From assembly GCA_963719135.1 (NCBI GenBank), contig CAVRAZ010000011.1:221452-285451 (forward strand): 64,000 bases of DNA. Direction: 5' to 3'. This document shows, piece by piece, positions 41,328-50,810 of the stretch. How positions within the stretch are numbered: position 1 is the stretch's first letter; each line of letters opens with the position of its first letter. The notes beneath the pieces are model-generated. The model saw nothing but the letters and a program-made list of their open reading frames with translations, ran no database searches and was not told where the DNA came from. The translations under genes were made by a program, and so were the position numbers. This DNA comes from CAVRAZ01 sp963719135. Its GTDB lineage: Bacteria > Pseudomonadota > Gammaproteobacteria > DSM-19610.

Positions 41328-42740
41328 TCACTGTCCCGCGCGCTGCGTGATCGCAGTGAATAGTATCTGTCCGATCTTCATGTAGTCGTTATCGAAATGG
41401 TGGCCACCAGGAACCGCGGTCACTTGCGCCTCGGCGGGCGTCAGTTTCGGGCATAGCGAATCGCGCTGCTCGTCCGCGCCGTAGATGCATTGCAGGCGGT
41501 CACCGCCGATCCGCCGCGCTTCCGGCAGGATCTTCAGCGCACCGCCGCCGGGATTCACGCCCAACCAGCCGCCGACGTGCACCTCGAAGTCGGTCGCAAG
41601 GCCGGGCGCGAGCAGACCGACCAGCCGCACGGCGCGCCGCTGGGTGTCGGCAAGACCGTTGTACGCGAACGGCAGAATGTCCGCGCCGAACGAATACCCG
41701 ATCAGTACGACCCTGTCGATGCCCCACGCCGCGCGGTAATAGTCGAGCAGCCGGCCGAGGTCGCGTGCGACCGTCGCGGGATCGCGGCGCTGCCAGAAAT
41801 AGCGCAGCGCATCGACGCCCAGCACGGCGATGTCTCGCCCCGCCAGGTAGTCACCGATACGCTTGTCGATATCGCGCCAGCCGCCGTCGCCCGAATAGAT
41901 CAGCGCCATGATTCCCCGGCCGCTGTGCGCGTTGACTTCGACGACGGGAATGTCGGCAATCGACGCGCGCTCGGCCGTCGCGCCGGCATTGACGCCGGCG
42001 CTGGGCATCTGCCGCAGTACGCGGTCGATGACCTGGTCGAACGTCGCGGCGGTAACCACCGGAAGCCGCGACCCGGGGCTGTGCGCCATGACGCCGGCGC
42101 GCAGTTCGAGCTGTGCGGGTGAAGGCTCGGAGCGGGTTGCCAGCATCCACCAGCCGCCGAGCGGATAGTCGCTGGCCAGCAGTTGACGGCCGGCGGCGCT
42201 TCCGGCGACGTAGTTGCGTTCGCAAAGCGAACGGCGCAACGGCATTTGCGGTGTGATATCAATGCCGATTGCGCCGGCGAAGGTGCCCGCCGGCACCTGC
42301 GCGAGGGCGGCATACGCCAGTCCCGCGCCCGTCCCGTCGCCGATCAGCAGGGTCGCCCGGTATGCATCGAAACCCAGACGCCGGCGCTGCAGCATCTGCG
42401 CGGTCCACTGAAGCGGCGCTGCAAGATCGAGACATTGCGGATGCTCGCCCGGCGTCACCGGACCGTCGACGCGCGCGAGAAATTCCCGGGAATCGATGAC
42501 CGCGACCGCGTAGCCCTGTTGGTTCAGCACGCGCACGGCGCGCTGCATGTCGGCGCCCGTGGGATCGCCGCCGGCGAGCCAGAGCGCAAGTTCGCGCGGC
42601 GGCTGCGCCGGCATCCACAGTTCGTAATGGCCCCACTCGCCGGCGTCAAGCGCCACAGCGGCCGAATCCGCCGCGGCGGCCGCAACGCCGACCGACAGCA
42701 GCGCCGCCGCGACCCCACACAATAGCGTTTGCCCGATCAT
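41328..42740 (-). CDS. virJ: AcvB/VirJ-family secreted alpha/beta hydrolase
   Basis: A 470-residue periplasmic protein. The start at 42740 gives a signal peptide (IGQTLLCGVAAALLSVGVAA) and leaves 52 bases after kup; a longer start at 42815 would overlap kup. It has two alpha/beta-hydrolase halves; the C-terminal one carries VLIGYSFGADILPFAYN with the nucleophile Ser and ends with VPGGHHFDNDY for the His. VirJ/AcvB proteins act on lysyl-phosphatidylglycerol in Agrobacterium; the substrate here is unknown. No type IV secretion genes are nearby. Confidence 0.85.
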   Translation of the reverse strand: MIGQTLLCGVAAALLSVGVAAAAADSAAVALDAGEWGHYELWMPAQPPRELALWLAGGDPTGADMQRAVRVLNQQGYAVAVIDSREFLARVDGPVTPGEHPQCLDLAAPLQWTAQMLQRRRLGFDAYRATLLIGDGTGAGLAYAALAQVPAGTFAGAIGIDITPQMPLRRSLCERNYVAGSAAGRQLLASDYPLGGWWMLATRSEPSPAQLELRAGVMAHSPGSRLPVVTAATFDQVIDRVLRQMPSAGVNAGATAERASIADIPVVEVNAHSGRGIMALIYSGDGGWRDIDKRIGDYLAGRDIAVLGVDALRYFWQRRDPATVARDLGRLLDYYRAAWGIDRVVLIGYSFGADILPFAYNGLADTQRRAVRLVGLLAPGLATDFEVHVGGWLGVNPGGGALKILPEARRIGGDRLQCIYGADEQRDSLCPKLTPAEAQVTAVPGGHHFDNDYMKIGQILFTAITQRAGQ

Positions 42741-42792
42741 CTGGAAGTATTCCGCTCCCGGCCGGCGCAGCCGCCGCCGAAGTTCGCGCCCG

Positions 42793-44778
42793 TTAGATTT
42801 CCACCTGCATGCCAAGTTCGATCACGCGGTTGACGGGTATCCGGAAAAAGGTCATCGCGCTTTCCGCGTTGCGCATCATCCAGATGAACAGGTGCTCGCG
42901 CCACAGCGCCATGCCGGGTCGCCGGCCCGGAATGACCGTCTCCCGGCTGAGAAAGAACGAGGTCTCGAGGAGATTCATCTCGCCCCCGCAGACCTGGCAT
43001 TCGCGCAACGCGCGCGGAATGTCCGGCTCTTCCATGAATCCGTACTGAATGACGACGCGATAGATATCCTGTCCGAGCCGCGTCACGCGTGTGCGATGGT
43101 CGAACCGCACATGGGGCCGGTCGGCGTCGACCACGGTGGCAAAGATCAGCCGCTGGTGCAGGATCTTGTTGTGGGCAAGATTGTGCAGCAACGCCCTGGG
43201 CACGATGCTGGGATTGGCATTGAGAAACACCGCCGTTCCCGGCACGCGCTCCGGCATGTTCGCCGCGAGGCTGGCCAGCAGCGGTTCGAGCTGGATCGCA
43301 TCCCTGTCGAGCCGTTCGGTCAGCAGTTCGCGCCCGCGCTTCCACGTGGACAGCAACGTAAACACCGCCAGCGCGACGACCAGCGGGAACCAGCCGCCGT
43401 GCGGAATTTTCAGCGCATTGGCCGAGAAGAAAGCCAGATCGACAGCCAGGAACACGCACAGGCCCGCAATGGCGATGACGCGATTGCTGCGCCACAGCAG
43501 CACGGCCACGAAGAAGCCCAGCACCGAATCCACGGCCATGGCTCCGGTCACGGCGATTCCATAGGCCGCGGCCAGGTGCGTCGAATCCCTGAACACGACC
43601 ACGAGCAGGACGATGCCGACCAGCAGCGCCAAGTTGATGAAGGGCACGTAGATTTCGCCCTCGGCATGGCGCGACGTGTGATTGATCTGCATACGCGGCA
43701 GGTAGCCGAGTTGAACGGCTTGGCGCGTCACCGAGAACGCGCCGGTAATCACTGCCTGCGACGCAATGACCGTGGCGACGGTGGCCAGCGGCAGCAGCAG
43801 GAAGATGCCGGAGTACGGCACCAGATGGTAAAACGGGCTGTCCACCGCTTCCGGATGATTGAGAATCAGCGCGCCCTGACCGAAATAGTTCAGCAGCAGC
43901 GCAGGCAGCACCAGACCAAACCAGGCGACCCGGATCGGCTTCTTTCCGAAATGGCCCATGTCGGCGTACAGCGCCTCGGCGCCGGTGACGACCAGCACCA
44001 CGGCGCCGAGCGCCAGAAAGCCCAGCCACCGGTTGCGCAGGAAGAAGTCGACCGCGTGCAGCGGGCTGATCGCCCACAGCACGCCGGGATGGTCGATGAC
44101 CTGTACGATACCGGTCGCGGCCAGGACACCGAACCACAGCACCATGACCGGACCGAACAGGAACCCGACCCGCGAGGTGCCGAAACGCTGCATCGCGAAA
44201 AGGGCGATCAGAATCACCAGCGCGACCAACGGCACGACCGACGCAAGCGCCGGCGCGACGATTTCCAGACCTTCGACGGCGGACAGCACGGAAATTGCCG
44301 GCGTGATGACGCCGTCGCCATAGAACAGCGCGGCGCCCAGGATGCCCAGCGCAAACAGCAGGCGGCGCCTGCGATCGGTCTCCGCCAGCGTGCGCCGCAA
44401 CAGCGCAATCATCGCCATGATGCCGCCTTCGCCTTCGTTGTCCGCACGCATCACGAATATGACGTATTTCATCGAGACGACGATGACCAGCGACCACAGA
44501 ACGAGCGACAGCACGCCGAGCACGTTGGCCGGCGTCACGGGCAGCGGATGTGTGCCCGTGAATACTTGATCGACGGCATAGATGGGACTGGTGCCGATAT
44601 CGCCGAACACCACGCCGATAGTCGCCACGACCAACGGCGGCAACCGGCGGGGGGCGGAGGTGTGCGTATTCACGCGCGGCGAAAAACCGACTTGAGCAGG
44701 ATAGCGATCATCAGAATCCGGGCGGAGAGTACCGCCCCGTGCCGGGCCCCCGGGACTTTCGGGCGAAGCATACGCCAA
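42793..44778 (-). CDS. kup: Low-affinity potassium transporter Kup
   Basis: K+/H+ symporter of about 661 residues, with twelve spans and a cytosolic C-terminal domain. ATIGVVFGDIGTSPIYAVDQ is the first-helix signature; NEGEGGIMAMIALLRR, YGDGVITPAISVLSAVEG and GAEALYADMGHFGKKPIR are diagnostic. The ATG at 44778 gives 35 residues before the family start; an in-frame GTG at 44671 would give 626, closer to the usual 622. Neither has a strong ribosome site. It is upstream of virJ in the same direction. Confidence 0.92.
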   Translation of the reverse strand: MAYASPESPGGPARGGTLRPDSDDRYPAQVGFSPRVNTHTSAPRRLPPLVVATIGVVFGDIGTSPIYAVDQVFTGTHPLPVTPANVLGVLSLVLWSLVIVVSMKYVIFVMRADNEGEGGIMAMIALLRRTLAETDRRRRLLFALGILGAALFYGDGVITPAISVLSAVEGLEIVAPALASVVPLVALVILIALFAMQRFGTSRVGFLFGPVMVLWFGVLAATGIVQVIDHPGVLWAISPLHAVDFFLRNRWLGFLALGAVVLVVTGAEALYADMGHFGKKPIRVAWFGLVLPALLLNYFGQGALILNHPEAVDSPFYHLVPYSGIFLLLPLATVATVIASQAVITGAFSVTRQAVQLGYLPRMQINHTSRHAEGEIYVPFINLALLVGIVLLVVVFRDSTHLAAAYGIAVTGAMAVDSVLGFFVAVLLWRSNRVIAIAGLCVFLAVDLAFFSANALKIPHGGWFPLVVALAVFTLLSTWKRGRELLTERLDRDAIQLEPLLASLAANMPERVPGTAVFLNANPSIVPRALLHNLAHNKILHQRLIFATVVDADRPHVRFDHRTRVTRLGQDIYRVVIQYGFMEEPDIPRALRECQVCGGEMNLLETSFFLSRETVIPGRRPGMALWREHLFIWMMRNAESAMTFFRIPVNRVIELGMQVEI

Positions 44779-44886
44779 AACGGCAAGTCAGGGTATGGCC
44801 GGATGAATTCGGTGGAATTCATTGGATTTCCCTACCGATCGGGTAAGAATGAAGCGTTGGAATTCTACCGACCCGGAGATCGCGGC

Positions 44887-45087
44887 ATGAGCAGTTGCAA
44901 CGACAGGCACGCGGCCGCACCACGCGGCGAACACGAAGTGCCGCCCGAGAACCCTCCGGAAGTGCCGCCCGCGCAGGTGCCGCCGGGCGTTCCACCCGGC
45001 GGACCGCCGGACGAGGTGCCGCCCGTGCCCGTGGAGGTGCCCCCGGCCACGCCGCTGGAAGTTCCGCCTTGGCCGGCGGAAACCTGA
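44887..45087 (+). CDS. Small proline-rich EVPP-repeat protein
   Basis: A 66-residue protein with no known family. After MSSCNDRHAAAPRGEH it consists almost wholly of short repeats of the EVPP / PPEVPP / VPPGVPPGGPP kind, about 40 per cent proline, ending PPWPAET. GGAG lies eight bases before the ATG, supporting translation. It has no signal peptide or membrane span, so it would be an extended cytosolic chain. Many consecutive PP pairs imply EF-P-dependent translation. It is divergent from kup by 108 bases and convergent with glgP. It could be spurious, but the start site argues otherwise. Confidence 0.55.
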   Translation: MSSCNDRHAAAPRGEHEVPPENPPEVPPAQVPPGVPPGGPPDEVPPVPVEVPPATPLEVPPWPAET

Positions 45088-45133
45088 CCGCCACGCCGGT
45101 CGCGAAGCGGTGCGGGTCGTCGCCGCCGTCACA

Positions 45134-47611
45134 CTACCGCGGCACGGGGGCGACCTTCCAGATCTGCCCGGCGTATTCCCCTACGGTGCGGTCGCTTGAG
45201 AATTTCCCCATGTGCGCAATGTTGAGAATCGACTTGTGCATCCACGCCCGCGGATCCTTGTACAGTTCGTCGATGTGCCGCTGGCATTCGATATAGGAAC
45301 GGTAGTCGGCCAGCAGCAGATACTGATCGCCGTTGCCGGTCAGCGCGTCGAATACGGCGCGATAGCGGCCGCAGTCGTGCGGGCAGAAATAGCCGTCGCG
45401 GATCATGTCCAGCACACTGCGCAACTCCGCGTCGCCGTGATAATGGTCCCACGGGTTGTAGCCCTGCTGGCGCAGCGCCATGACCTGTTCGGCGTCGAGG
45501 CCGAATACGAAAAAATTGTCCTCGCCGACTTCCGCGCGTATTTCGACGTTGGCGCCGTCCAGGGTGCCGATGGTCAGCGCGCCGTTCAGCGTCAGCTTCA
45601 TGTTGCCCGTCCCCGAGGCTTCGGTCCCGGCGGTCGATATCTGCTGTGACAGTTCCGCCGCCGGAACGATCAACTGCGCCGTCGATACGTCGTAGTTCGG
45701 CATGAACACGACCTTCAGCTTATCGCCGACGCAGGGGTCGTTGTTGACGATGTCGGCGACGTCGTGGATCAGACGGATGATCAGCTTCGCCATGCGGTAG
45801 CCCGGAGCGGCCTTGCCGGCAAAGATCACGGCGCGCGGCACCAGATTCTCGTCCGGGTGTTGGCGGATATGGTTATAGCGCGTGATCACGTGCAGGAGGT
45901 TCAGCAACTGCCGCTTGTATTCGTGAATGCGTTTGACGTGCACGTCGAACAGCGCGTGCGGATCGAGTTCGGTGCCGGTGCGGCTTCTAACGACATTGGC
46001 AAGGCGTAGCTTGTTTTCCAGCTTGACCGCGGCAACCGCGGCCTGGAAATCCGGGTCGTTCGACAGCGGCGCCAGTTCGGCCAGCCTCGACAAATCCTTT
46101 TTCCACCCGAGACCGATGCGCGCGCTGATCAGTTCGGAAAGCGGCGCGTTCGCCTGATTGAGCCAGCGGCGCGGCGTGATGCCGTTGGTCACATTGACGA
46201 ACTTGCCCGGGTAGAACGCATGAAAGTCCCGGAAGATGGTTTCCTGCATCAGCCGGGAGTGCAGTGCCGCGACGCCGTTGACCTTGTGACTGCCGACGAT
46301 GGCGAGGTGCGCCATGCGCACGGCACGCGAACCGGACTCGTCGATAATGGACATCCGCCGCAGCAGCTCGTGGTCGCCGGGCCGCCAGTGCGTGACCTGG
46401 CGCAGGAAGTGGTGATTGATGTCGAAGATGATCTGCAGGTGTCTGGGCAGCACCTTCTGCATCAACCAGACCGGCCAGGTCTCGAGCGCTTCCGGCAGCA
46501 GCGTATGGTTGGTGTACGAAAACGTGCGTTCGGTGATCGCCCAGGCGCGCTGCCAGTCGTACTGGTGCTTGTCGACCAGGATGCGCATCAACTCGGCGAC
46601 GGCGATGGCCGGATGCGTATCGTTCAGTTGAATCGCCACCTTGTCGGGCAGGTCGTCGAAGCCGTGGTGAAACTTGCTGAACCGGTAGAGTATGTCCTGC
46701 AGCGACGCGCTGATGAAGAAGTACTGCTGCTGCAGGCGCAATTCCCGGCCGTTCTGCGTTGAATCGTCGGGATACAGCACTTTGGACAGGTTCTCGGAGA
46801 CGGTCTTGTTCTGCACCGCCTTGAGGTAGTCGCCTTCGTTGAAGTACTGGAGGTTGAAGTCGCGGCTGGCCTTGGCGGCCCAGAGCCGCATGTTGTTGAC
46901 CGTTGAGTTGTCACAGCCGGGGACCGGTGTATCGTAGGCCATCGCCATGACCTCCTCGGTGTCCACCCATTGATAGCGCGCTTCGCCGTGTTCGTCCGCG
47001 TATTCGACGATCCGGCCGTAGAGCTTGACCGGATACAGCACCTCGGGCCGCCCGAATTCCCAGGGATTGCCGTAGCACAGCCAGGTATCCGGGTGCTCGA
47101 TCTGTTCCCCGTTGTGAATTTCCTGGCGGAACATGCCGTAGTCATAGCGGATACCGTAGCCGTAGCCCGGCAGTTGCAACGTCGCCATGGAGTCCAGGAA
47201 GCAGGCGGCCAGCCGCCCCAGGCCGCCGTTGCCGAGCGCGGCATCGTATTCCATTTCGCACACATGCTCCATGTCGATGCCCAGTTCCTGCAACGCCTGC
47301 CGGCAGGGCTCGTAGATACCGAGATTGAGCAGCGCATTGGTCAGGGAACGGCCGATCAGAAATTCCAGCGACAGGTAGTAGACGCGCTTGGCGTCGGCGC
47401 GGTAGTAGCTGCGCATCGTCTCCATCCAGCGCTCGGTGAGCCGGTCGCGCACCACGTAGGCCAGGCTGTGCAGCCAGTCCCGCGTGGTCGCCGTATGGTG
47501 GTCCTTGCCAACGTTGTACACCAGTCGATTGACCAGTGCCTGCTTGATGGATTCCGCGTCCGTGCCCGCTGCCGGCACGTGAATCCGCGTCATTGCGTCC
47601 GTTGTCGACAT
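45134..47611 (-). CDS. glgP: Glycogen/alpha-glucan phosphorylase
   Basis: PLP-dependent enzyme of 825 residues releasing glucose 1-phosphate from glycogen. EYDAALGNGGLGRLAACFLD and YGIRYDYGMFRQ are active-site segments, and EASGTGNMKLTLNGALTIGT contains the PLP Lys. GAAGGACGGGG precedes the ATG at 47611. A much longer open frame continues upstream but only from the shadow of the subtilase gene. No other glycogen genes are in the window. It lies 206 bases downstream of the subtilase gene on the same strand, probably with its own promoter. Confidence 0.95.
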   Translation of the reverse strand: MSTTDAMTRIHVPAAGTDAESIKQALVNRLVYNVGKDHHTATTRDWLHSLAYVVRDRLTERWMETMRSYYRADAKRVYYLSLEFLIGRSLTNALLNLGIYEPCRQALQELGIDMEHVCEMEYDAALGNGGLGRLAACFLDSMATLQLPGYGYGIRYDYGMFRQEIHNGEQIEHPDTWLCYGNPWEFGRPEVLYPVKLYGRIVEYADEHGEARYQWVDTEEVMAMAYDTPVPGCDNSTVNNMRLWAAKASRDFNLQYFNEGDYLKAVQNKTVSENLSKVLYPDDSTQNGRELRLQQQYFFISASLQDILYRFSKFHHGFDDLPDKVAIQLNDTHPAIAVAELMRILVDKHQYDWQRAWAITERTFSYTNHTLLPEALETWPVWLMQKVLPRHLQIIFDINHHFLRQVTHWRPGDHELLRRMSIIDESGSRAVRMAHLAIVGSHKVNGVAALHSRLMQETIFRDFHAFYPGKFVNVTNGITPRRWLNQANAPLSELISARIGLGWKKDLSRLAELAPLSNDPDFQAAVAAVKLENKLRLANVVRSRTGTELDPHALFDVHVKRIHEYKRQLLNLLHVITRYNHIRQHPDENLVPRAVIFAGKAAPGYRMAKLIIRLIHDVADIVNNDPCVGDKLKVVFMPNYDVSTAQLIVPAAELSQQISTAGTEASGTGNMKLTLNGALTIGTLDGANVEIRAEVGEDNFFVFGLDAEQVMALRQQGYNPWDHYHGDAELRSVLDMIRDGYFCPHDCGRYRAVFDALTGNGDQYLLLADYRSYIECQRHIDELYKDPRAWMHKSILNIAHMGKFSSDRTVGEYAGQIWKVAPVPR

Positions 47612-47817
47612 ACCCCGTCCTTCTGATCGATTTCCCGTTGAGCCGCCGGTTCCGCGCGGACACCGCCTGTTAGCGACGCCCGCACCCCGAAATTGACACC
47701 GGCTGATGGCGCCGGACGGCACCGTCCCCGACCGCAACGGCCCCGGCGGCGCTGCCGGCTGCCCTTGAAGGGGTGAACCATTGAGCACGACCTGATCGGG
47801 CGGCGCCTGAAGCAGCC

Positions 47818-49545
47818 TTACTGCGAGGCGCCACAGGCGGCCGGCGCCCGGATCAATCCGACACCGAAGGTCGTGTCGCGTCCGGGATCGCCCAGGTCGG
47901 TTGCGCGCTGCTCCAATTGCCCGATCAACGTCTTCCAGTCGGTTTTCGGCTGCGCCTGGCGCTCGGCCGCGAGCGCGGCCGCGACGAACGGTGCGGCGAA
48001 CGACGTGCCGGACACGAACCCGCTGTCCTTCACGCGCGGCACCCAGACATCGACGCCGGGTGCGGCGAAGCGGATATAGTCGCCCCGGTTGGCCTTGCGA
48101 TAGATGCGCCGATCGGCATCCACCGCCGTCACCGCGATCACGCCGTCCTGCGCCGCCGGATACACGGGGTCCGCGCCGGGTCCGTTGTTGCCGGCCGCCG
48201 CAACCACGGGGATCCCCTGGGCGAGCACGCGCGCGATGGCCGCTTCCATGATCAGGTTGCGCGCACCGCCCAGGCTGAGATTCACCAGGTCCACGTGCTG
48301 CCGCACCAGCCAGTCCAGGCCCTGCACCAGCCACTCGACCGTGGTATCGATGTGCCTGCCGTCGCGCTGGCGCATGACTTCGGCGACGAACAGCGCCGCC
48401 GCGGGCGTCAGGCCGGTGCCGTCGCTGCCGTCCAGCAGCGCCGCCACGGCCAGGGCGTGCCCGGGCGGCGCCGGTTCCACGCCGTGCGTCACGAAATTGC
48501 GCCTTGTGATCGCCGCGCCGCGCAACGCCGGATGGTCGTCCGGCAGCGGCGTGTCGACGATGCCGATGCGCAGACCGCTGCCGCACCCTTCGCGCCGTTG
48601 CGGCCAGGCGACCAGCCGCGCCGCATAGGTGCGCGCGGAGTCGCCGCCCTGCAGCCCCAGGCGCTGGTTGAAATCGGCCCAGAGATCGGGCGCCTGTTCG
48701 CGCAACAGCGCCAGCGCCTGCGCCGGTGGGGTGTCCGGTGTCAATCGAAAGGTCGTCATGACCAGGCCGAGTCCCGTCAGTACGCTGCGGCGCTTGACCG
48801 CGTAACCCAGTTGCGCAGCGATCGCCTGCACCTGTTGGGCCTGCGCGAGATCGGCGGAAACCACCAGCAGTTCGCCCGGTTCGATGCTGTCGTCCTGCGG
48901 CGGGGGGGGGCGGGCGGTCGCGGCGGGCGGCGGCAGACTGCCGATCAGCGTGCCGCTTCCCGTGGAGGTGGAACTGTCGGCACCGCCGCCACTCCACTCC
49001 GAACCCGCCTGTTCCGATCCGTCGCCCTGGCCCGCATCACCCGCCTTCGCGCCCGGTGCCGGGAGTCCGCCGCCCGCCGGTTGCGGCAGCGACGGCGTCA
49101 GCGCCTTGGACAACACCGCACCGCCGGCGCAGATCTGGAAATTGCGGTCGATGTTGCTCAGCCACTGACTGTGGTCGGACCCTTCCACGCCGACGTAATA
49201 CCACTGGTCCGCCTCGATCCTCGGATCCGCGGGAATGCGCACGCGCACGCGCGTGTCGCTCCAGGCATCGATGGTCAGGTCCACGTGAAGGCCATACCCG
49301 CCCAGCGCCACGCCGCGTGCGCCCTGCTGCATGCCGAAGCCGCTGCCGATGACGTTGAGCACACCGCCCCTGGCGACGCATCCGATCAGGTTGTAGCCGG
49401 TGATTTTCGGTGGCGCCGGCGGTGGTACCGCGCTTCGCTGTTGCGGCACCGGCTTTGCCGGCACGCTGGGCGCGACCGGCACCTGCGGCGGCGGCGCGGC
49501 GAACGCCGCACTCGTGAACCACAGCCACAGCAGCGCCGCCCGCAC
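47818..49545 (-). CDS. Secreted S8 (subtilisin-family) serine protease
   Basis: A 575-residue exported protease. Signal peptide 1-16, Pro-rich linker, an IPT-like beta domain (about 48-140), a low-complexity Gly/Ser/Pro region, a propeptide-like domain (about 224-300: ELLVVSADLAQAQQVQAIAA then LREQAPDLWADFNQRLGLQ), then the catalytic domain with Asp331 (IGIVDTP), His363 (GHALAVAAL), Asn454 (AAAGNNGPG) and Ser515 (SGTSFAAPF). GTG start with GGAG eight bases upstream. It follows the anti-sigma gene by four bases, so it is in one operon with it and probably part of its signalling. Confidence 0.9.
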   Translation of the reverse strand: MRAALLWLWFTSAAFAAPPPQVPVAPSVPAKPVPQQRSAVPPPAPPKITGYNLIGCVARGGVLNVIGSGFGMQQGARGVALGGYGLHVDLTIDAWSDTRVRVRIPADPRIEADQWYYVGVEGSDHSQWLSNIDRNFQICAGGAVLSKALTPSLPQPAGGGLPAPGAKAGDAGQGDGSEQAGSEWSGGGADSSTSTGSGTLIGSLPPPAATARPPPPQDDSIEPGELLVVSADLAQAQQVQAIAAQLGYAVKRRSVLTGLGLVMTTFRLTPDTPPAQALALLREQAPDLWADFNQRLGLQGGDSARTYAARLVAWPQRREGCGSGLRIGIVDTPLPDDHPALRGAAITRRNFVTHGVEPAPPGHALAVAALLDGSDGTGLTPAAALFVAEVMRQRDGRHIDTTVEWLVQGLDWLVRQHVDLVNLSLGGARNLIMEAAIARVLAQGIPVVAAAGNNGPGADPVYPAAQDGVIAVTAVDADRRIYRKANRGDYIRFAAPGVDVWVPRVKDSGFVSGTSFAAPFVAAALAAERQAQPKTDWKTLIGQLEQRATDLGDPGRDTTFGVGLIRAPAACGASQ

Positions 49546-49549
49546 CGGA

Positions 49550-50137
49550 TCACTCCGATTGGATGTGCAGGATCACCTGCGTCTGCGCGCGCAGGCTTTC
49601 CATGACTTTCGCCGGATCCGCGCGTCCCGGCGCGGTGTCCTCGAGTTCGATCCGGTACAGCCCGGCGGCGCTCGGCCCGTCGACGATGCGTGCGCCGGCC
49701 TGCCGCAACAGCGCCCGGATCGACGCCTCGGTCGCCTGCGGCGCGAACTCGACCAGCCAGGCGCCGTCCGGCCCCGCGGCACCGGACAGCGGTTCATAAC
49801 CGCCCTGCCTTTCGGTCTGCAGGTGCATCAACATCAGACTCTGCACCACCAGCAACAGGCCCGCGGCGGCCGCGGCCGGCACCATCCAGCGCGGTGCGCG
49901 GCGGCCGCGTTGGGCGCGCACGCTGCGCATGAGACGCTGCAGGCCGAGATCGCCCGCGTCCGCCGGCGCGCGGTCCTTCACGCCTGCGCGGAGCTCGCTC
50001 AGAAATTCGACCTGCCGCCGGCAGGCCGGACAGGCGTTGACATGGCGCTGCACCTGCGCCTGCTCGACCTCGTCCAGCGTGCCGTTGACCAGCCACGGCA
50101 GCAGTTCGATCGGGTGTTCCTGATTGTGGATCGACAT
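49550..50137 (-). CDS. Zinc-finger anti-sigma factor with periplasmic propeptide-like domain
   Basis: Single-span anti-sigma factor of 195 residues. The cytosolic part has the ZAS zinc motif with His32, Cys36, Cys39 (RHVNACPACRRQVEF). A membrane helix spans about 84-104. The periplasmic part (111-195) reads AWLVEFAPQATEASIRALLR, then QAGARIVDGPSAAGLYRIEL, then SLRAQTQVILHIQSE, a layout like protease-inhibitor/propeptide domains of subtilases. It would hold the ECF sigma factor until cleaved or displaced. It lies between the sigma gene (92 bases) and the S8 protease (4 bases). Confidence 0.88.
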   Translation of the reverse strand: MSIHNQEHPIELLPWLVNGTLDEVEQAQVQRHVNACPACRRQVEFLSELRAGVKDRAPADAGDLGLQRLMRSVRAQRGRRAPRWMVPAAAAAGLLLVVQSLMLMHLQTERQGGYEPLSGAAGPDGAWLVEFAPQATEASIRALLRQAGARIVDGPSAAGLYRIELEDTAPGRADPAKVMESLRAQTQVILHIQSE

Positions 50138-50229
50138 AGAATCGCTCGCTCAATACGGGGCCGGGTCTGCGCGTATCCACCGGGACACGCCGGAGTCAAA
50201 CACTGAGTCGCCCGCGGCCGCCGAACGGT

Positions 50230-50793
50230 TCACAACAGTACCCCCAGGAGTTCCAGACAGCGCGCCAGCGCCTTGCGCGCGTGGAACATGCGGGTTTTCA
50301 CCGTCCCTTCGGGAATCTCCAGCACGCGCGCGATCTCGGGATAGGATAGATCCTCGTAGAACGTGAGGTACACGACCTGGCGCTGCGCGTCGGGCAGGTC
50401 GTCCATGCACTGTTTGACGTACCGCGCGTCCTGGGCGCCGGCGACGGCGGCGGGGCCGGGGTCGGGCCGGTCGTCGCCGATCTCGAAATCAAGGCGGTCG
50501 GCCGCGCGCCGCCCGCGCTTGCGCAGCAGGTCGATGCTCTTATGGTGGGTGATACCCAGCAGCCAGGTGGTGGCCCGCGCCCGCCCCTCGAACGTGCCCG
50601 CGCCGCGCCACACCTCCAGCATGACTTCATTGAGCACCTCCGCCGCGTCCGCCTCATTGTCGACACGCTGCAACGCGAAGTTGTAGACGCGGCCCTGGTA
50701 GCGCCGGTAGAAGTCGGCGAGCGCCGTCTGACTGCCCTTCCCTATGCGCGTCAGCAGCTCGCCGTCGCTGATTGCGTTCGCCGTTTCCCCCAT
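50230..50793 (-). CDS. ECF-type RNA polymerase sigma factor
   Basis: Extracytoplasmic-function sigma factor of about 187 residues. Region 2: LADFYRRYQGRVYNFALQRV to DAAEVLNEVMLEVW; region 4: DLPDAQRQVVYLTFYEDLSY to EIPEGTVKTRMFHARKALAR, a helix-turn-helix. An acidic linker joins them. The ATG at 50793 was preferred since GGAGG lies nine bases before it; an ATG six bases earlier is also in frame. It heads the sigma/anti-sigma/protease set and follows the 395-residue secreted protein gene by 17 bases, so the upstream secreted genes may be in the same transcript. Confidence 0.93.
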   Translation of the reverse strand: MGETANAISDGELLTRIGKGSQTALADFYRRYQGRVYNFALQRVDNEADAAEVLNEVMLEVWRGAGTFEGRARATTWLLGITHHKSIDLLRKRGRRAADRLDFEIGDDRPDPGPAAVAGAQDARYVKQCMDDLPDAQRQVVYLTFYEDLSYPEIARVLEIPEGTVKTRMFHARKALARCLELLGVLL

Positions 50794-50810
50794 CCGCATC
50801 CGCCTCCCGC

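Noticed and set aside
45134..48997. A 1287-codon frame extending glgP upstream, suggesting a fusion with another enzyme
   Set aside because: The extra part is antisense-frame shadow of the S8 protease on the same strand; glgP has its own ATG at 47611 with a good ribosome site and a family-like N-terminus.
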